A program made the translations under genes and the position numbers. This document shows, piece by piece, positions 17,366-26,285 of a stretch of DNA of 64,000 bases (position 1 is the stretch's first letter; every line of letters begins with the position of its first letter). The DNA is from Pseudanabaena sp. FACHB-2040 (lineage in GTDB: Bacteria; Cyanobacteriota; Cyanobacteriia; Phormidesmidales; Phormidesmidaceae). Under the pieces are notes generated by a model. It ran no database searches, was not told where the DNA came from, and was given only the letters and a program-made list of their open reading frames with translations. The stretch spans positions 1-64,000 of the forward strand of contig NZ_JACJQO010000015.1 in the NCBI RefSeq assembly GCF_014696715.1, in the 5' to 3' direction.

Positions 17366-17974
17366 ATGATTCAACCAGACAATCTACACATCCGTCCCGT
17401 TCAACCCAGCGATAAGTCCGCAGTTCTCGCCTTTTGCCAACACACCTGGGATGACGAAGCCGACTATATTGCTGACGTGTGGGATCTCTGGTTTTCAGAC
17501 CCTTCTGGGCATATCCTCGTCGCTGACCTTAGCGGTCAACCCATTGGTATGACCCGGCTTGTCCAATTTTCTGCTGCTGAAGGTTGGTGGGAAGGGCTAC
17601 GGGTTGATCGCGCTTACCGCTGTCAGGGCATTGGCAGCCAACTTACGGCTGCAGCTCTGGAAGTGGGTCGTTCTTTGGGGTTTACAACTCTACGCACCTG
17701 CGTGAGTACCACAAACACTTTTATGCACCCCTTTGTCCATCAGCAAGGCTTTAGGCCCCTAGGCAACTATGCTGTTTACTATACCGAGGCCAGCGATAAT
17801 GCCCCAATTGCCCTTCAGCAGTTGGGTTCTCAAGACTGCGATCGCATCTGGGATGCCAGTAATCGCTTTGCCCCACAGAAATGTGATCGTCTGTTTGTGG
17901 TCCGCGGAGCTAAATGGCAAACCCTCACCCCCATAATTCTTATCAAGCATAAGGAGCACCTGGAGATTGAGTAA
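17366..17974 (+). CDS. GNAT-family N-acetyltransferase
   Basis: The protein has 202 residues, with the acetyl-CoA binding motif RVDRAYRCQGIGSQL (about 76-90, RxxGxG type) and a following helix typical of GNAT enzymes. A C-terminal extension of about 65 residues (CDRIWDASNRFAPQKCDRLF) is beyond a minimal GNAT domain and may be a second, incomplete lobe as in longer cyanobacterial relatives. The substrate is unknown. Its stop overlaps the start of the next gene by eight bases, implying translational coupling. The upstream gap from the divergent glycosyltransferase is about 150 bases. Confidence 0.88.
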   Translation: MIQPDNLHIRPVQPSDKSAVLAFCQHTWDDEADYIADVWDLWFSDPSGHILVADLSGQPIGMTRLVQFSAAEGWWEGLRVDRAYRCQGIGSQLTAAALEVGRSLGFTTLRTCVSTTNTFMHPFVHQQGFRPLGNYAVYYTEASDNAPIALQQLGSQDCDRIWDASNRFAPQKCDRLFVVRGAKWQTLTPIILIKHKEHLEIE

Positions 17975-18971
17975 AGCAAGCGTCCCCATCATTCATGCTG
18001 TGCGGGATCCCGCTTTGCGGGCGACTGTCCGAAAGCGCATACCGCTTTTCTACCGCCAAGGAGCAGACTCAGAGATAGATCGCCCCGCCCATGTACGGGC
18101 AGGCTCTAGTTTGAGCTGGTTTAGCAATCAGCTCGCTCTCGTTCAGGATGATGCCAACTTTTTGGTGCTAATTGATCCTCAAACCTTTGAGGTTGAGGCT
18201 ATCACACTACCCGCTGGAGAAGCAGGACTACGCCAGTTCGACGAGCAGCGGGGCAACAAACGCTTCAAGCTAGATTTAGAAGCTTGCACCACCGTTCCTA
18301 CAGCCAATGGCAATCTCTTTCTAGCGTTTGGGTCTGGATCAACGGCACGGCGGGAGCAAATTTTGAGGGTGCAGGAACTAAACCCCGACCGGTTTACCCT
18401 AAGCCAAGCAGGGACACTCTATGCCCAACTTAGAGCTTGTGCTGAGTTTTCTGGCAGCGAACTCAATCTTGAAGGGGCATTTTATCAAGCTGGCCAAATC
18501 CGGCTGTTAAATCGGGGAAATGGCGCACCGCAAGGCAATTTGTTACCCGTCAACACCACAGGCGATCTGAGCTGGGATGAACTGGCGGCTTATCTGCAGA
18601 ATCCAGAGAATCAGCAGCCTCCTTCTCTACACAACATTTGTCAGTACAAGTTGGGCAGTTTAAACGAACTTGAATTGAGTTTTACAGATGCCACCATCAC
18701 GCCTAAAGGAGTCCTATTCTCAGCGGCAGCAGAAGCCTCCCCCGATGCCACGTCCGATGGTGTTGTCAACGGCTCAGTGTTAGGCATTTTGGACTCAAAT
18801 CCTCCCCGATGGATCGAAATCTGTACCCCTGATGGTGCTTGGTTTACGGGAAAGGTTGAAGGAATTTGTGCCTCAAGAGAAAGTGAGCAGCATCTATTTG
18901 TGGTGATCGATGCCGATGATCCAGAACTCCCCTGTGAACTGTGTGAGATTGAACTATCTGGAGAGTGGTAG
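17967..18971 (+). CDS. DUF6929-like predicted beta-propeller protein
   Basis: The TTG start at 17967 overlaps the acetyltransferase stop, so the pair is probably co-translated. The 334 residues contain repeated WD/Kelch-like strands: LVLIDPQTFEVEAITLPAG, FLAFGSGSTARRE, LNLEGAFYQAGQIRLLNRGN and VEGICASRESEQHLFVVIDAD. The conserved SGST and NLEG..RGN elements match my memory of DUF6929 proteins, whose function is unknown. No signal peptide or membrane segment is visible. The family name is moderately sure, and the propeller fold is inference from the strand pattern. Confidence 0.8.
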   Translation: MSKASVPIIHAVRDPALRATVRKRIPLFYRQGADSEIDRPAHVRAGSSLSWFSNQLALVQDDANFLVLIDPQTFEVEAITLPAGEAGLRQFDEQRGNKRFKLDLEACTTVPTANGNLFLAFGSGSTARREQILRVQELNPDRFTLSQAGTLYAQLRACAEFSGSELNLEGAFYQAGQIRLLNRGNGAPQGNLLPVNTTGDLSWDELAAYLQNPENQQPPSLHNICQYKLGSLNELELSFTDATITPKGVLFSAAAEASPDATSDGVVNGSVLGILDSNPPRWIEICTPDGAWFTGKVEGICASRESEQHLFVVIDADDPELPCELCEIELSGEW

Positions 18972-19287
18972 GTCACGCTTTTAGCAGCTGAGTCGAGGCT
19001 TTACCTATCGTTCTATTCTTCGAGGTTAATCTTCTCGACTCGCCACGCCGACTGTGCCCCATTTCTGCCAACTCTAGTAAAACGAAATCCATAGCGCTCA
19101 AACTGAGAAACCGAGAGAGACTGTAATTCCAGGATCTGGGGCAGTCCCATTGTGCTGGGCCGTTAGTCGTTGTCAGCGATCGCTTGCAGTTGCTCAAACT
19201 GCTGGAGAGGATTAGCTGAAGTTAAAGACTGCTGGTTTGCCAATCGAGCAAACGCCCAGCAGTTCAGACTGCTGGAGTAGCGGTGGA
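18972..19287. other. Intergenic with fragmentary minus-strand reading frames
   Basis: No intact gene is supported. On the minus strand, ATG 19150 opens a 45-residue frame (MGLPQILELQSLSVSQFERY, stop 19013-19015). Another minus frame upstream ends ...QQFEQLQAIADND at about 19164. Both read like real protein but are short and without clear ribosome-binding sites, and are probably remnants. Confidence 0.35.
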
Positions 19288-19365
19288 ATGAGCTCGGTGC
19301 AGTTCAACACCTTGAAGTATTTGGCTTGGCCGCAGGCGGGAGTTCAACTTCTGGGAGGACTTTGA
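19288..19365 (+). CDS. Very small possible ORF, 25 aa
   Basis: ATG 19288 gives MSSVQFNTLKYLAWPQAGVQ and ends three bases before the next ATG. A GGTGGA precedes the start closely. It is listed because it is tightly spaced with two following small frames. There is no family, and it may be a leader or chance. Confidence 0.25.
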   Translation: MSSVQFNTLKYLAWPQAGVQLLGGL

Positions 19366-19368
19366 GTC

Positions 19369-19476
19369 ATGAAACTGTTAATTGGACGGATGCAGATAGA
19401 GCTGCTGGAGTCAACCTCCAGCTATGACGACCTGCCTCAAGAGCAGGAAGAAGGTTCGATTAACCAAGCTGCCTAG
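19369..19476 (+). CDS. Possible small acidic protein, 35 aa
   Basis: ATG 19369 follows a strong Shine-Dalgarno GGGAGG ten bases upstream. The product MKLLIGRMQIELLESTSSYD...INQAA is acidic and Gln/Glu-rich. Its stop is followed after 20 bases by another strongly initiated frame. I know no family. The ribosome-binding site is the main evidence. Confidence 0.4.
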   Translation: MKLLIGRMQIELLESTSSYDDLPQEQEEGSINQAA

Positions 19477-19496
19477 TTGAAAAGGAGGACACACAA

Positions 19497-19847
19497 ATGG
19501 AGCTAGCCGTTTACCAATACATTCAGGAGTCAGACCGCGCGGCGGATGAGCTGCCCATGAAAGCACTCTGGTGTGAGGGGCTACCAGAACCTAGTGAAAC
19601 AGTCTCAATGGGCTTGGGAAGAATCTGCTCGTCATCCAGCCCGCAGGTATCGTGGCCGCAGCTACTGAACGTAAGCGCGGCTGCCTCTGGCCTCTACGGT
19701 AGTCGCCTGCGGAGCATTGTCAGGATAGTCATAGAAGTTCCCCTGATTACTGCCGCTATGGCCCAGGATGAAGTAGGGAATCTACGGCTGAGTGGAATGG
19801 GTTTATTTTTGGGCACCGCACATAGAGGTTTCTACACAAATCTCTAG
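19497..19847 (+). CDS. Hypothetical protein, third of a small-ORF run; possibly frameshifted
   Basis: ATG 19497 lies eight bases after AAAGGAGG, a near-ideal ribosome-binding site. The first ~35 residues (MELAVYQYIQESDRAADELP...) look genuine. After about 19600 the neighbouring frame reads more naturally as GYQNLVKQSQWAWEESARHP, then ARRYRGRSY and a stop. This suggests a frameshift and an original protein of about 55-60 residues. As written, the frame reaches 116 residues and overlaps the end of the converging P450 gene by four bases. No family is recognised. Confidence 0.4.
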   Translation: MELAVYQYIQESDRAADELPMKALWCEGLPEPSETVSMGLGRICSSSSPQVSWPQLLNVSAAASGLYGSRLRSIVRIVIEVPLITAAMAQDEVGNLRLSGMGLFLGTAHRGFYTNL

Positions 19848-21325
19848 GTCAACTTGACCATTTCATGGACATTCCCTTGTACATCACCGACCCCTTGGTG
19901 AAACTGTCGATCTTGCCGATGTACGACTAGGGATAGGCCATGTCTAGGTGTCAACACAATAACGCCGGAGCGATCGATAGGCTTTTGTGGCACAAACTGA
20001 AGTCTGTATCGCTGCAACAGCATAGCGAGCACAATTTTGATTTCCATCATGGCAAACCCTGCTCCAATACATAGGCGTGGGCCAGCGCTAAATGGGTTGT
20101 ACTCATATGCATCGGGATGAATAGTTTCCCAGCGACGGGGATTAAAGGATGCGGGATCAGGATATAGGTCAGGCATTTGGTGTGTCTGGTAAATGCTGAC
20201 TAGCACCTCAGTACCCGTTGGCAACTCGTAACCACCAAGTTCAGTAGGTTTCGCAGTGACGCGACCATTCCACGGAACAGGTGGCAAAATTCGCATGCTT
20301 TCCTTGATCACATTTTCAAGTAGCGGAAGCTGCGATAACTGTTCTATGGTTGGCGGCTCGCCATGGAGAACAGCGTCTAGTTCATCTAGGAGATCTGCCA
20401 TGATCTGAGGATGCTGAGAAAGTAGAAATAGTGTCCAGGTGAGAGCATTGGCACTGGTTTCATGACCTGCTACAAACAATACCCCCACATGCCCTAGGAG
20501 TTCTTCTTCACTAAGATAAGCTCCGCTATCCTCATCTTGCACCTGCATAAGCATAGACAGTACATCAGACGCATCTTCATCTGACTGTTGTTTTGCTTTT
20601 ATCAAATGGCTCATGCTGGCTTCGTAGCGAGCAACCAGATTCAGATAGCGGTTCCACGGAAGTCCTGGCAAGTCTAACGGGAACACCTTCATCAACAAGT
20701 TTCCTTGTTGGCTGAGGGCATCCTGAATGATTTGTCCAGTACTCTCCCCTTGATTACCAACATCCTCTCCAAACAATGATTTGGTGGCAATACGAAGGGT
20801 GAGTTGGCGCAACCAAGCAGCCATTTCGTTAGCCTGATTCAGCTGTAGCTGTTTTAGTTGGTCTTCGGTAATGGCCACCATATCCTGGGCGTAGGTTTCC
20901 AGACGCTGACGATGAAAAGCGGGCAGCATTAGTCTGCGCTGTTGTAAGTGCTGATCAGCATTCACACCAAAAAGACCCACCAGAAAATGATTAAGGGGCT
21001 TTGTTCGTTTTGAAGTATCCCGTAAACGGTAAAGCGGGCCTGTGAGAGGATGCTTGAAGTAGACTTCATGTTGGGTGGTAACCTGACGCACCAGTTTTGG
21101 ACCGCAGGCAAAGACCGTTGCAGGACAAGTATCTCTTGGAGAATAAAGGCGTGTGCCACCGCCCGCTGCCAAAGCAACAAGGTTGCCATAAGTTTGAAAA
21201 AGCCCACGGGTATAGCCCACCGAATCTTTAGCAAAGCGAATGCTGTTGAGAGTCCGGCCTACCAGAGGTAAGGGGCGAGGGCCAGGTACAGTGAGGGTCG
21301 GTTGGTTTTGAACTGCAGTGGCCAT
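19844..21325 (-). CDS. Cytochrome P450 monooxygenase
   Basis: The 493-residue protein has all P450 hallmarks: I-helix AGHETSANALTW with the oxygen-activating Glu/Thr, the K-helix ExxR as ESMR, and the haem loop FSAGPRLCIGAG with Cys419. The N-terminus (VPGPRPLPLVGRTLNSIRF) has the proline-rich hinge but no membrane anchor, so it is probably soluble or peripheral. The layout is that of cyanobacterial CYP110/CYP120-like enzymes that hydroxylate fatty acids, terpenes or retinoids; the subfamily is inference. No ferredoxin or reductase is adjacent. It is monocistronic. Confidence 0.95.
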   Translation of the reverse strand: MATAVQNQPTLTVPGPRPLPLVGRTLNSIRFAKDSVGYTRGLFQTYGNLVALAAGGGTRLYSPRDTCPATVFACGPKLVRQVTTQHEVYFKHPLTGPLYRLRDTSKRTKPLNHFLVGLFGVNADQHLQQRRLMLPAFHRQRLETYAQDMVAITEDQLKQLQLNQANEMAAWLRQLTLRIATKSLFGEDVGNQGESTGQIIQDALSQQGNLLMKVFPLDLPGLPWNRYLNLVARYEASMSHLIKAKQQSDEDASDVLSMLMQVQDEDSGAYLSEEELLGHVGVLFVAGHETSANALTWTLFLLSQHPQIMADLLDELDAVLHGEPPTIEQLSQLPLLENVIKESMRILPPVPWNGRVTAKPTELGGYELPTGTEVLVSIYQTHQMPDLYPDPASFNPRRWETIHPDAYEYNPFSAGPRLCIGAGFAMMEIKIVLAMLLQRYRLQFVPQKPIDRSGVIVLTPRHGLSLVVHRQDRQFHQGVGDVQGNVHEMVKLT

Positions 21326-22034
21326 GCGATCCTTCCTTACAGATGAATTTTGTTTATGTCCTCATCCTGCACTTAGCGAGGGAACAGGACATCTTTACTC
21401 TTAAGGTTGCGATCGCGACCAGGCTGACCTATTCCTTAACCTCAGTCGTGCTGATCCCCTTCTCGCTATCTATGACAACCTGCTCAATGGAGGACGCAAG
21501 AGACCAAAGCAGGCAGCGCTATTATACGCCTTTAGAACCCGGCACAAGGGTAATACGAGCAGCAGCAGGCTATTCCGGTGGTCGCTTCGCATTTTTTATT
21601 TGCCTGCCTTACCCTTGTTCGGTGCGATTGAGTGCTACTAGCGCGAGTCCGACAGGTCATTTACCGGCTTTGCGGCTGAGGTGTGGTTTGCCTCACTGCC
21701 GCCTCAGTTGTCGGCCGAGTGATCAGCTGCGTGAGCTATCAGGTGCTGGTTTGCTGTGTGTCTCCCCTTTTTTTGCGTTGGAATGGGTGCGATCGCAGGA
21801 TGAGACGAGAGCGCAGTTCACTTTGCTTCTGACAAATCGCAGATAGCTACCTCATAACCAGATATCCTCAATCTGATTTTCCGTTCCCACAATAATCAAA
21901 ATCTGTCGGAAGATATAGAAAGCTCTACAAGCCTCAACGTGAAACGATTAGATCGTTCGGTTTGAGTTGCTCTTGTTGGGCAGGATTAGGGTACGCACCA
22001 CGCAAATTACTCAACACAGCCACAGAACGTAGAC
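21326..22034. other. Long intergenic interval upstream of the P450
   Basis: The first part should contain the P450 promoter and has a HIP1 octamer near 21410. An open plus-strand frame (21343-21846) has atypical composition (Cys/Arg/Leu/Ser-rich, no motif) and no ribosome-binding site, so I regard it as non-coding. A second HIP1 site is near 21790. Nothing else is recognised. Confidence 0.45.
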
Positions 22035-22265
22035 ATGCTTTTCATCTTTAAATCTCAAAGTTTCGGCGGTCTTTCCTTCTCGATTTGGGAGAACAGCTCA
22101 GGTCAGTTCATCGCTTCAGTAGATGGCCCCGATTGCCACTGGCAATCCGAACCCGTTGCGACTATCGCTGAGGCTGAGGGGCTAGCACGGGAGGCAGTCA
22201 CAAACGAAATAGCGATGGTATCGCAAACAATCGCGGAGATTGCAGCAGCGGTACTTGCAGCTTAG
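22035..22265 (+). CDS. Hypothetical protein, 76 aa
   Basis: ATG 22035 opens MLFIFKSQSFGGLSFSIWEN. The protein looks like a small alpha/beta fold: a beta-rich front (SIWENSSGQFIASVDG) followed by two helices (EAEGLAREAVTNEI, then an Ala-rich end). There are no membrane segments. I do not recognise a family. It stands alone between the P450 and the VOC gene. Confidence 0.5.
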   Translation: MLFIFKSQSFGGLSFSIWENSSGQFIASVDGPDCHWQSEPVATIAEAEGLAREAVTNEIAMVSQTIAEIAAAVLAA

Positions 22266-22373
22266 CCTATCCATTCAGGCTCCAAATGCCTGCAGCAAGT
22301 TCTAGATAACCTAATTATCACTCAACGGCTTTGGCGGCTTTGAAGGATTGTCTATTCGGTAATTAGAGTTTGG

Positions 22374-22763
22374 TTAAACAGGCCCATGGCACACGGCCTC
22401 AATGTTGTGTCCATCTAGATCTAACACAAAGGCACCATAATAATTCGGGTGGTAGTAGGCTCGTAGACCCGGAGCACCGTTATCTTGACCACCTGCTTCT
22501 AACGCGGCCTTGTAAAATGCCTGCACTATTTCATGGGTTTCAGCCCGAAAAGCAATATGAAGTCTAGGGGTGTTGACATCTCCTTGCCCAACCCAAAACT
22601 CCGGCTTTCCTTCTACACCAAAAAAGCCTGCGGTAGCGGTAGAGTCAGTGGCAGAGGCATTAAATTCTTTCAGCAATTGATAACCAAGGGCGGCTAATGC
22701 CTTGACATAAAATGCTTTACTTTTCTCAAAATTGCTAACGTTGATGCCAACATGGTCAATCAT
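22374..22763 (-). CDS. VOC-superfamily (glyoxalase/dioxygenase-like) protein
   Basis: The 129 residues form one VOC module pair: MIDHVGINVSNFEKSKAFYV at the start, LHIAFRA in the centre and FVLDLDGHNIEAV near the end. His4, His69 and the C-terminal Glu fit metal ligands. Such proteins act as dioxygenases, isomerases or drug-binding proteins. The gene follows the MFS transporter (gap 76 bases) on the same strand, so it may be co-transcribed. The substrate is unknown. Confidence 0.85.
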   Translation of the reverse strand: MIDHVGINVSNFEKSKAFYVKALAALGYQLLKEFNASATDSTATAGFFGVEGKPEFWVGQGDVNTPRLHIAFRAETHEIVQAFYKAALEAGGQDNGAPGLRAYYHPNYYGAFVLDLDGHNIEAVCHGPV

Positions 22764-22839
22764 AACTTTCGCTGCCTATCTCGCTTGTGGGAGCCAGGTT
22801 TTGGGGTGAGTTTAGTCTAGCGAGTTCGCCCCTAAACGC

Positions 22840-24168
22840 CTACCCTACTGCTCCCTGATGTTTTCGATCTACTGAGCGTTTTTGATAATTCACTAATAGT
22901 TTGCGGTAAGAGCGCGATCGCATCGCCAGCACTGTCACCACCAGCCCAATTAAGCCAGTCAACGTAAATAAAAGGGCAATGCCGCGATCAGTACCGGTGC
23001 CAAACCAGGGGCCAATTAAATCGGCCCCGGCCCCAGTGGTCATAAAGGGAATAAACAGAAAATGGGCGATTGGACCAATCATAAATGCGGTGAGCGGAGA
23101 GGCCGCCTGCTCAATACTTTGGGCAAAGCCAAACACCCGCCCTTGGCGCTCCAGCGGAATCACCGTTTGCAAGATCATTTGTTCTGATGCTTCGACCACC
23201 GGAATCAGACACAAGTACGTAAATAAACCAACCGCCAGCAGCATGATCGATGGCTGAATTGTGAAGAAAACAGACACAATCCACATCACAATGTTGGATG
23301 CAAACAGGGTCTTCAGAGGGCTTTTACCCAGGCCGAACTTGGCGACACCTAGACCCCCCACGATAAATCCTAAACTCAAGACGCCCCACAAAATGCCCCA
23401 GATCTGGACTGAAACAAGGGATAGCCCGTAGGCATCCATGAGCGACATAAAAACACCGCCCAGGAAGTTGTTGAAGCAGTTGAAGAAGATCAGCGAAAAT
23501 AGACCCGGCACCAGACGGATTACCCCAATTGTGCCCTGAATATCGAGGTGGTTGGGTTTAGCCTCTGCATGAACAATCCTCTTTTCGGGAATGGCTATGG
23601 TCCACAGGTGGAGAATGGTCAGGACTGTGAGTGCGATCGCACTCACCAACATCCAGTACATGCCCAAAAACCCGATCGCCAGTCCGCTCAAGATCGACGC
23701 CGCCAAAAAAGCGACGCCATTGACGGTACCCACTAGGCCATTGGCCTTGTCTCGTTCCGCTTCAGGAATCAGCACCGTTACTAGGGTGGGCAGTGCAATA
23801 GTACGCAGGTTTCCGGCGATCGCCCCCACCAGGGCCAAAACAATAAATCCCCAGAGAATCACACTGGCCGCATCAGTAAAGGCCGCCGTCGGGGCCGAGA
23901 CATACAGAATATAGGCGAGACCATATAGCCCCAAGGAACCAAAGCTGGAAAGCAGCATGGCGGTTTTTTTGGTGTAGCGATCGACCAGCGACCCTAAGAA
24001 AAAGCCGGAAATGGCGACGGTAACCAGATACACCCCGGCCATCACCGAGGTCGCCAGCACAGATTGGGTTTGCAGATAAACCCAAAAGGTAACCGCAAAC
24101 CAGACAAAGGTGTTGGTTAGGGTAGCCACTAGTGAGTTGGCCAAGATTTCGTAAAAAACGGGTTTCAT
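22840..24168 (-). CDS. MFS-family efflux transporter
   Basis: The 442-residue integral membrane protein has about twelve hydrophobic helices and the MFS motif-A-like loop GSLVDRYTKKTAM between helices 2 and 3. A second-half GFAQSIEQAASPLTAFMIGP resembles macrolide/enterobactin-type exporters (MefA/EntS group). It should export a small molecule by proton antiport. Neighbouring VOC and AraC genes on the same strand suggest a detoxification unit. A perfect palindrome about 300 bases upstream of the start may be an operator. The substrate is not inferable. Confidence 0.9.
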   Translation of the reverse strand: MKPVFYEILANSLVATLTNTFVWFAVTFWVYLQTQSVLATSVMAGVYLVTVAISGFFLGSLVDRYTKKTAMLLSSFGSLGLYGLAYILYVSAPTAAFTDAASVILWGFIVLALVGAIAGNLRTIALPTLVTVLIPEAERDKANGLVGTVNGVAFLAASILSGLAIGFLGMYWMLVSAIALTVLTILHLWTIAIPEKRIVHAEAKPNHLDIQGTIGVIRLVPGLFSLIFFNCFNNFLGGVFMSLMDAYGLSLVSVQIWGILWGVLSLGFIVGGLGVAKFGLGKSPLKTLFASNIVMWIVSVFFTIQPSIMLLAVGLFTYLCLIPVVEASEQMILQTVIPLERQGRVFGFAQSIEQAASPLTAFMIGPIAHFLFIPFMTTGAGADLIGPWFGTGTDRGIALLFTLTGLIGLVVTVLAMRSRSYRKLLVNYQKRSVDRKHQGAVG

Positions 24169-24519
24169 TTAATGGAGCCTTTTTGGGTGCGTCATGCTTG
24201 AACTACCTGTTTTCAGCCCGCTCAGATGCATATAGGGTGGGCAATGCTAGCCAGTATTGGCGTTATTGAATGGAGGGATAGTTTCACTACGCCAGGGCTA
24301 TGACAACCGACGCTGGGGGTAAGCAGATGCCTCCTAGAGGCACCTACTCGAAAATTTGAGCGAAGGCAAGTGGTCTGCGCCCTAGGGGATTGGGTTAATC
24401 AACCTGGATTTAGCATCAAACCGCTCCAAACATGCGTTTTACGGATCTGCCAAAGCATCAACGACAAATTTGTAGTATACATACTACAGAATAGTGCTGC
24501 AAGCTTTTTGTCGATCGAA
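24169..24519. other. Upstream region of the MFS gene
   Basis: The 350-base gap holds no supported gene. It probably carries the MFS promoter and contains the palindrome described separately. Confidence 0.45.
24472..24487. promoter_or_regulatory. Perfect palindrome, candidate repressor operator
   Basis: GTAGTAT-AC-ATACTAC is a 7-bp inverted repeat with a 2-base centre, located between the VOC stop (24520) and the MFS start (24168). It has the size of MarR/PadR/TetR-type operators and contains a TATACT that could serve as a -10 box. No experimental or homology evidence links it to a specific regulator. Confidence 0.4.
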
Positions 24520-24912
24520 TCATTGAATCGGGGGCGTTATCCACTGCACCAGCTGAATCACAACCCCGTTTGGGTCACTCACTTGAAAAAACCGTTCGCC
24601 CCAAGCTTCAGTCTCGATCGGGGTTGTGATCGTCACCCCTTCGGCCTGAAGCCGGGCGTATTCGCGATCAATCTCCTCAACGACAAAAACAACCAGCAGA
24701 CCGTCGGCGCGATGCCCGCGCATAGAATCTGGCTTAAAAGTTTTTAGCTTGGTATCCAAAAAGATCAAATTAAACCCAGCATCTGCGCGAGAGAGCGACA
24801 CAAAGCCATCGGCTGACATATCTTCTTTAAAACCAAAATGGTTTGTGACAAAGGCTGCCGATGCGGCGACATCCTCGACGTTGAGCGAAATCGCTGAGGC
24901 TGTGATCTGCAT
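24520..24912 (-). CDS. VOC-superfamily glyoxalase-like protein
   Basis: The 130-residue protein has the VOC layout: MQITASAISLNVEDVAASAAF, a middle GLLVVFVVEEIDREYARL, and the closing FFQVSDPNGVVIQLVQW typical of bleomycin-resistance/glyoxalase-like members. It is second in a leftward series AraC - VOC - VOC. A separate MFS gene lies 350 bases downstream. The function is probably detoxification or ligand binding; the substrate is unknown. Confidence 0.87.
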   Translation of the reverse strand: MQITASAISLNVEDVAASAAFVTNHFGFKEDMSADGFVSLSRADAGFNLIFLDTKLKTFKPDSMRGHRADGLLVVFVVEEIDREYARLQAEGVTITTPIETEAWGERFFQVSDPNGVVIQLVQWITPPIQ

Positions 24913-24998
24913 AGAGTTTCCTCGAATGGGTCAACTGTTGACGGCGATGGTTAAGCACCAGCCCAGAGGGCCATCACAGAGCCCTCGTAAGCCGGTGC

Positions 24999-25367
24999 TT
25001 AAGTGAGCTGATGTTGCACAATATCGACCCCAATGCCGTTGGGATCGACCACGACAAAATGGCGATCGCCCCAGGGTTCATCGCGCAACTCCACCTCAAT
25101 GGGTATTCCCATCGCTGCAATACGCTGATACTCGGCATTAGCATCTTCAACATCAATCGTTATCCAAACCCCTTTGCCCGAAAAAGATGGTCGAAAGATA
25201 GGCGCTTGAGCCTCAAGATTTGGCTGCATAAACCCCAGTTCGCTCTGCCCTAGTCGCAGTAAAACAAACCAGTCGCTGTTATAAATCACCTCACAGTTAA
25301 ACAGGCGACGATAGAATACTTTCGACTCTTCGATTTTTTCGGTGATGATGCCAGACCACAGCTTCAT
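24999..25367 (-). CDS. VOC-superfamily glyoxalase-like protein
   Basis: The 122 residues begin MKLWSGIITEKIEESKVFY and end HFVVVDPNGIGVDIVQHQL, the same VOC subgroup as the next gene downstream (24520-24912). The two are likely ancient tandem duplicates. It lies 34 bases after the AraC gene on the same strand and is probably in one operon with it. The reaction is unknown. Confidence 0.87.
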   Translation of the reverse strand: MKLWSGIITEKIEESKVFYRRLFNCEVIYNSDWFVLLRLGQSELGFMQPNLEAQAPIFRPSFSGKGVWITIDVEDANAEYQRIAAMGIPIEVELRDEPWGDRHFVVVDPNGIGVDIVQHQLT

Positions 25368-25401
25368 AGAAGGGGCTTTCCATACTGACTAAATGAAGGC
25401 C

Positions 25402-26181
25402 CTAGTGTAGAGCAGGGTCATGGTGAGAGTCTTGTAAAAAAGCGACATGAGCTTGAAGAAACTGGGCCGGTGATACCCCCGCCAAGCGCTTAAAGTCGTG
25501 GCTCATATGGCTTTGATCAAAATACTTGAGTTCAGCGGCAACGTATGACAGCGATAAATTGCTTGAAGAGGTAAGCAGCTTAGCCGTGTGCTGAAAGCGA
25601 ATGATTCTTGCAAACGTTTTAGCCGATACCCCAACAGTCTCCAGAAAAACTCGCTCAAATTGGCGACGACTTTGCCCGAATACGTCTGCCGCTTCACCAA
25701 TACGCACAGCACCGCCGGCCGCCTCGATGAAATGAATGACCTGATCAACGGGTTGAACACTGGGTGACAATCGGGCCAAATGAGCTCCCAAAACCCGATT
25801 GAAATGATGCACCACATCGCTCGTCAGCACAGCCTCGGTTAGCCGATCAATCGGAAATCGTAGCAGACTGTGAGAGGCCTCATGGGTATCTGTTAATTCG
25901 TAGGCGCTAGCTTGAATGAAATGACGGCTTTGCCCCGGCCTAAAGCGAATGCCAAAATAATCACAACCCTGCTCTAGGGGAATATCTACGCGGGCTGTAG
26001 TGGTGCCATATACCCTACTAAGTATGGCACCACAATGAACTTGAAAGACTAGATCGACGGCCCCATCGGGCAACGCAACATAGGCCGAATTAGCATTATT
26101 GAGACCTAGCCAATAATGGCTAACTACGTCTCGCAGCACTGGAGACGGTGGAACAATAATTTCTTGTACATTGAGGGCCAT
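25402..26181 (-). CDS. AraC-family transcriptional regulator (DUF6597-type sensor)
   Basis: The 259-residue protein has an N-terminal ligand-sensing half (LPDGAVDLVFQVHCG, GIRFRPGQ) of the DUF6597 type. Its C-terminal double helix-turn-helix contains RRQFERVFLETVGVSAKTF and LSYVAAELKYFDQSHMSHDF followed by GVSPAQFL. It probably controls the two VOC genes immediately downstream, since AraC regulators with this sensor commonly sit beside VOC or DUF genes. The inducer is unknown. Confidence 0.9.
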   Translation of the reverse strand: MALNVQEIIVPPSPVLRDVVSHYWLGLNNANSAYVALPDGAVDLVFQVHCGAILSRVYGTTTARVDIPLEQGCDYFGIRFRPGQSRHFIQASAYELTDTHEASHSLLRFPIDRLTEAVLTSDVVHHFNRVLGAHLARLSPSVQPVDQVIHFIEAAGGAVRIGEAADVFGQSRRQFERVFLETVGVSAKTFARIIRFQHTAKLLTSSSNLSLSYVAAELKYFDQSHMSHDFKRLAGVSPAQFLQAHVAFLQDSHHDPALH

Positions 26182-26285
26182 GGCTGATGTGGAAGGTATT
26201 CAGTGCAATTGTCTACTGGGAGTTTCTACATTGGGTCTGGATGCGCCAGAGGATGTGACACACCCGACGACCTCTTTCAAGCTGC

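Noticed and set aside
19905-19929. TGTCGATC followed by CGACTA on the plus strand, resembling the ECF-type promoter
   Set aside because: The boxes are 19 bases apart (start to start) instead of 23, and the site lies inside the 3' end of the P450 gene with no matching downstream gene.
21343-21846. A 167-codon plus-strand frame upstream of the P450
   Set aside because: The composition is unlike other proteins here (runs of Cys, Arg, Ser), it has no ribosome-binding site and no recognisable domain.
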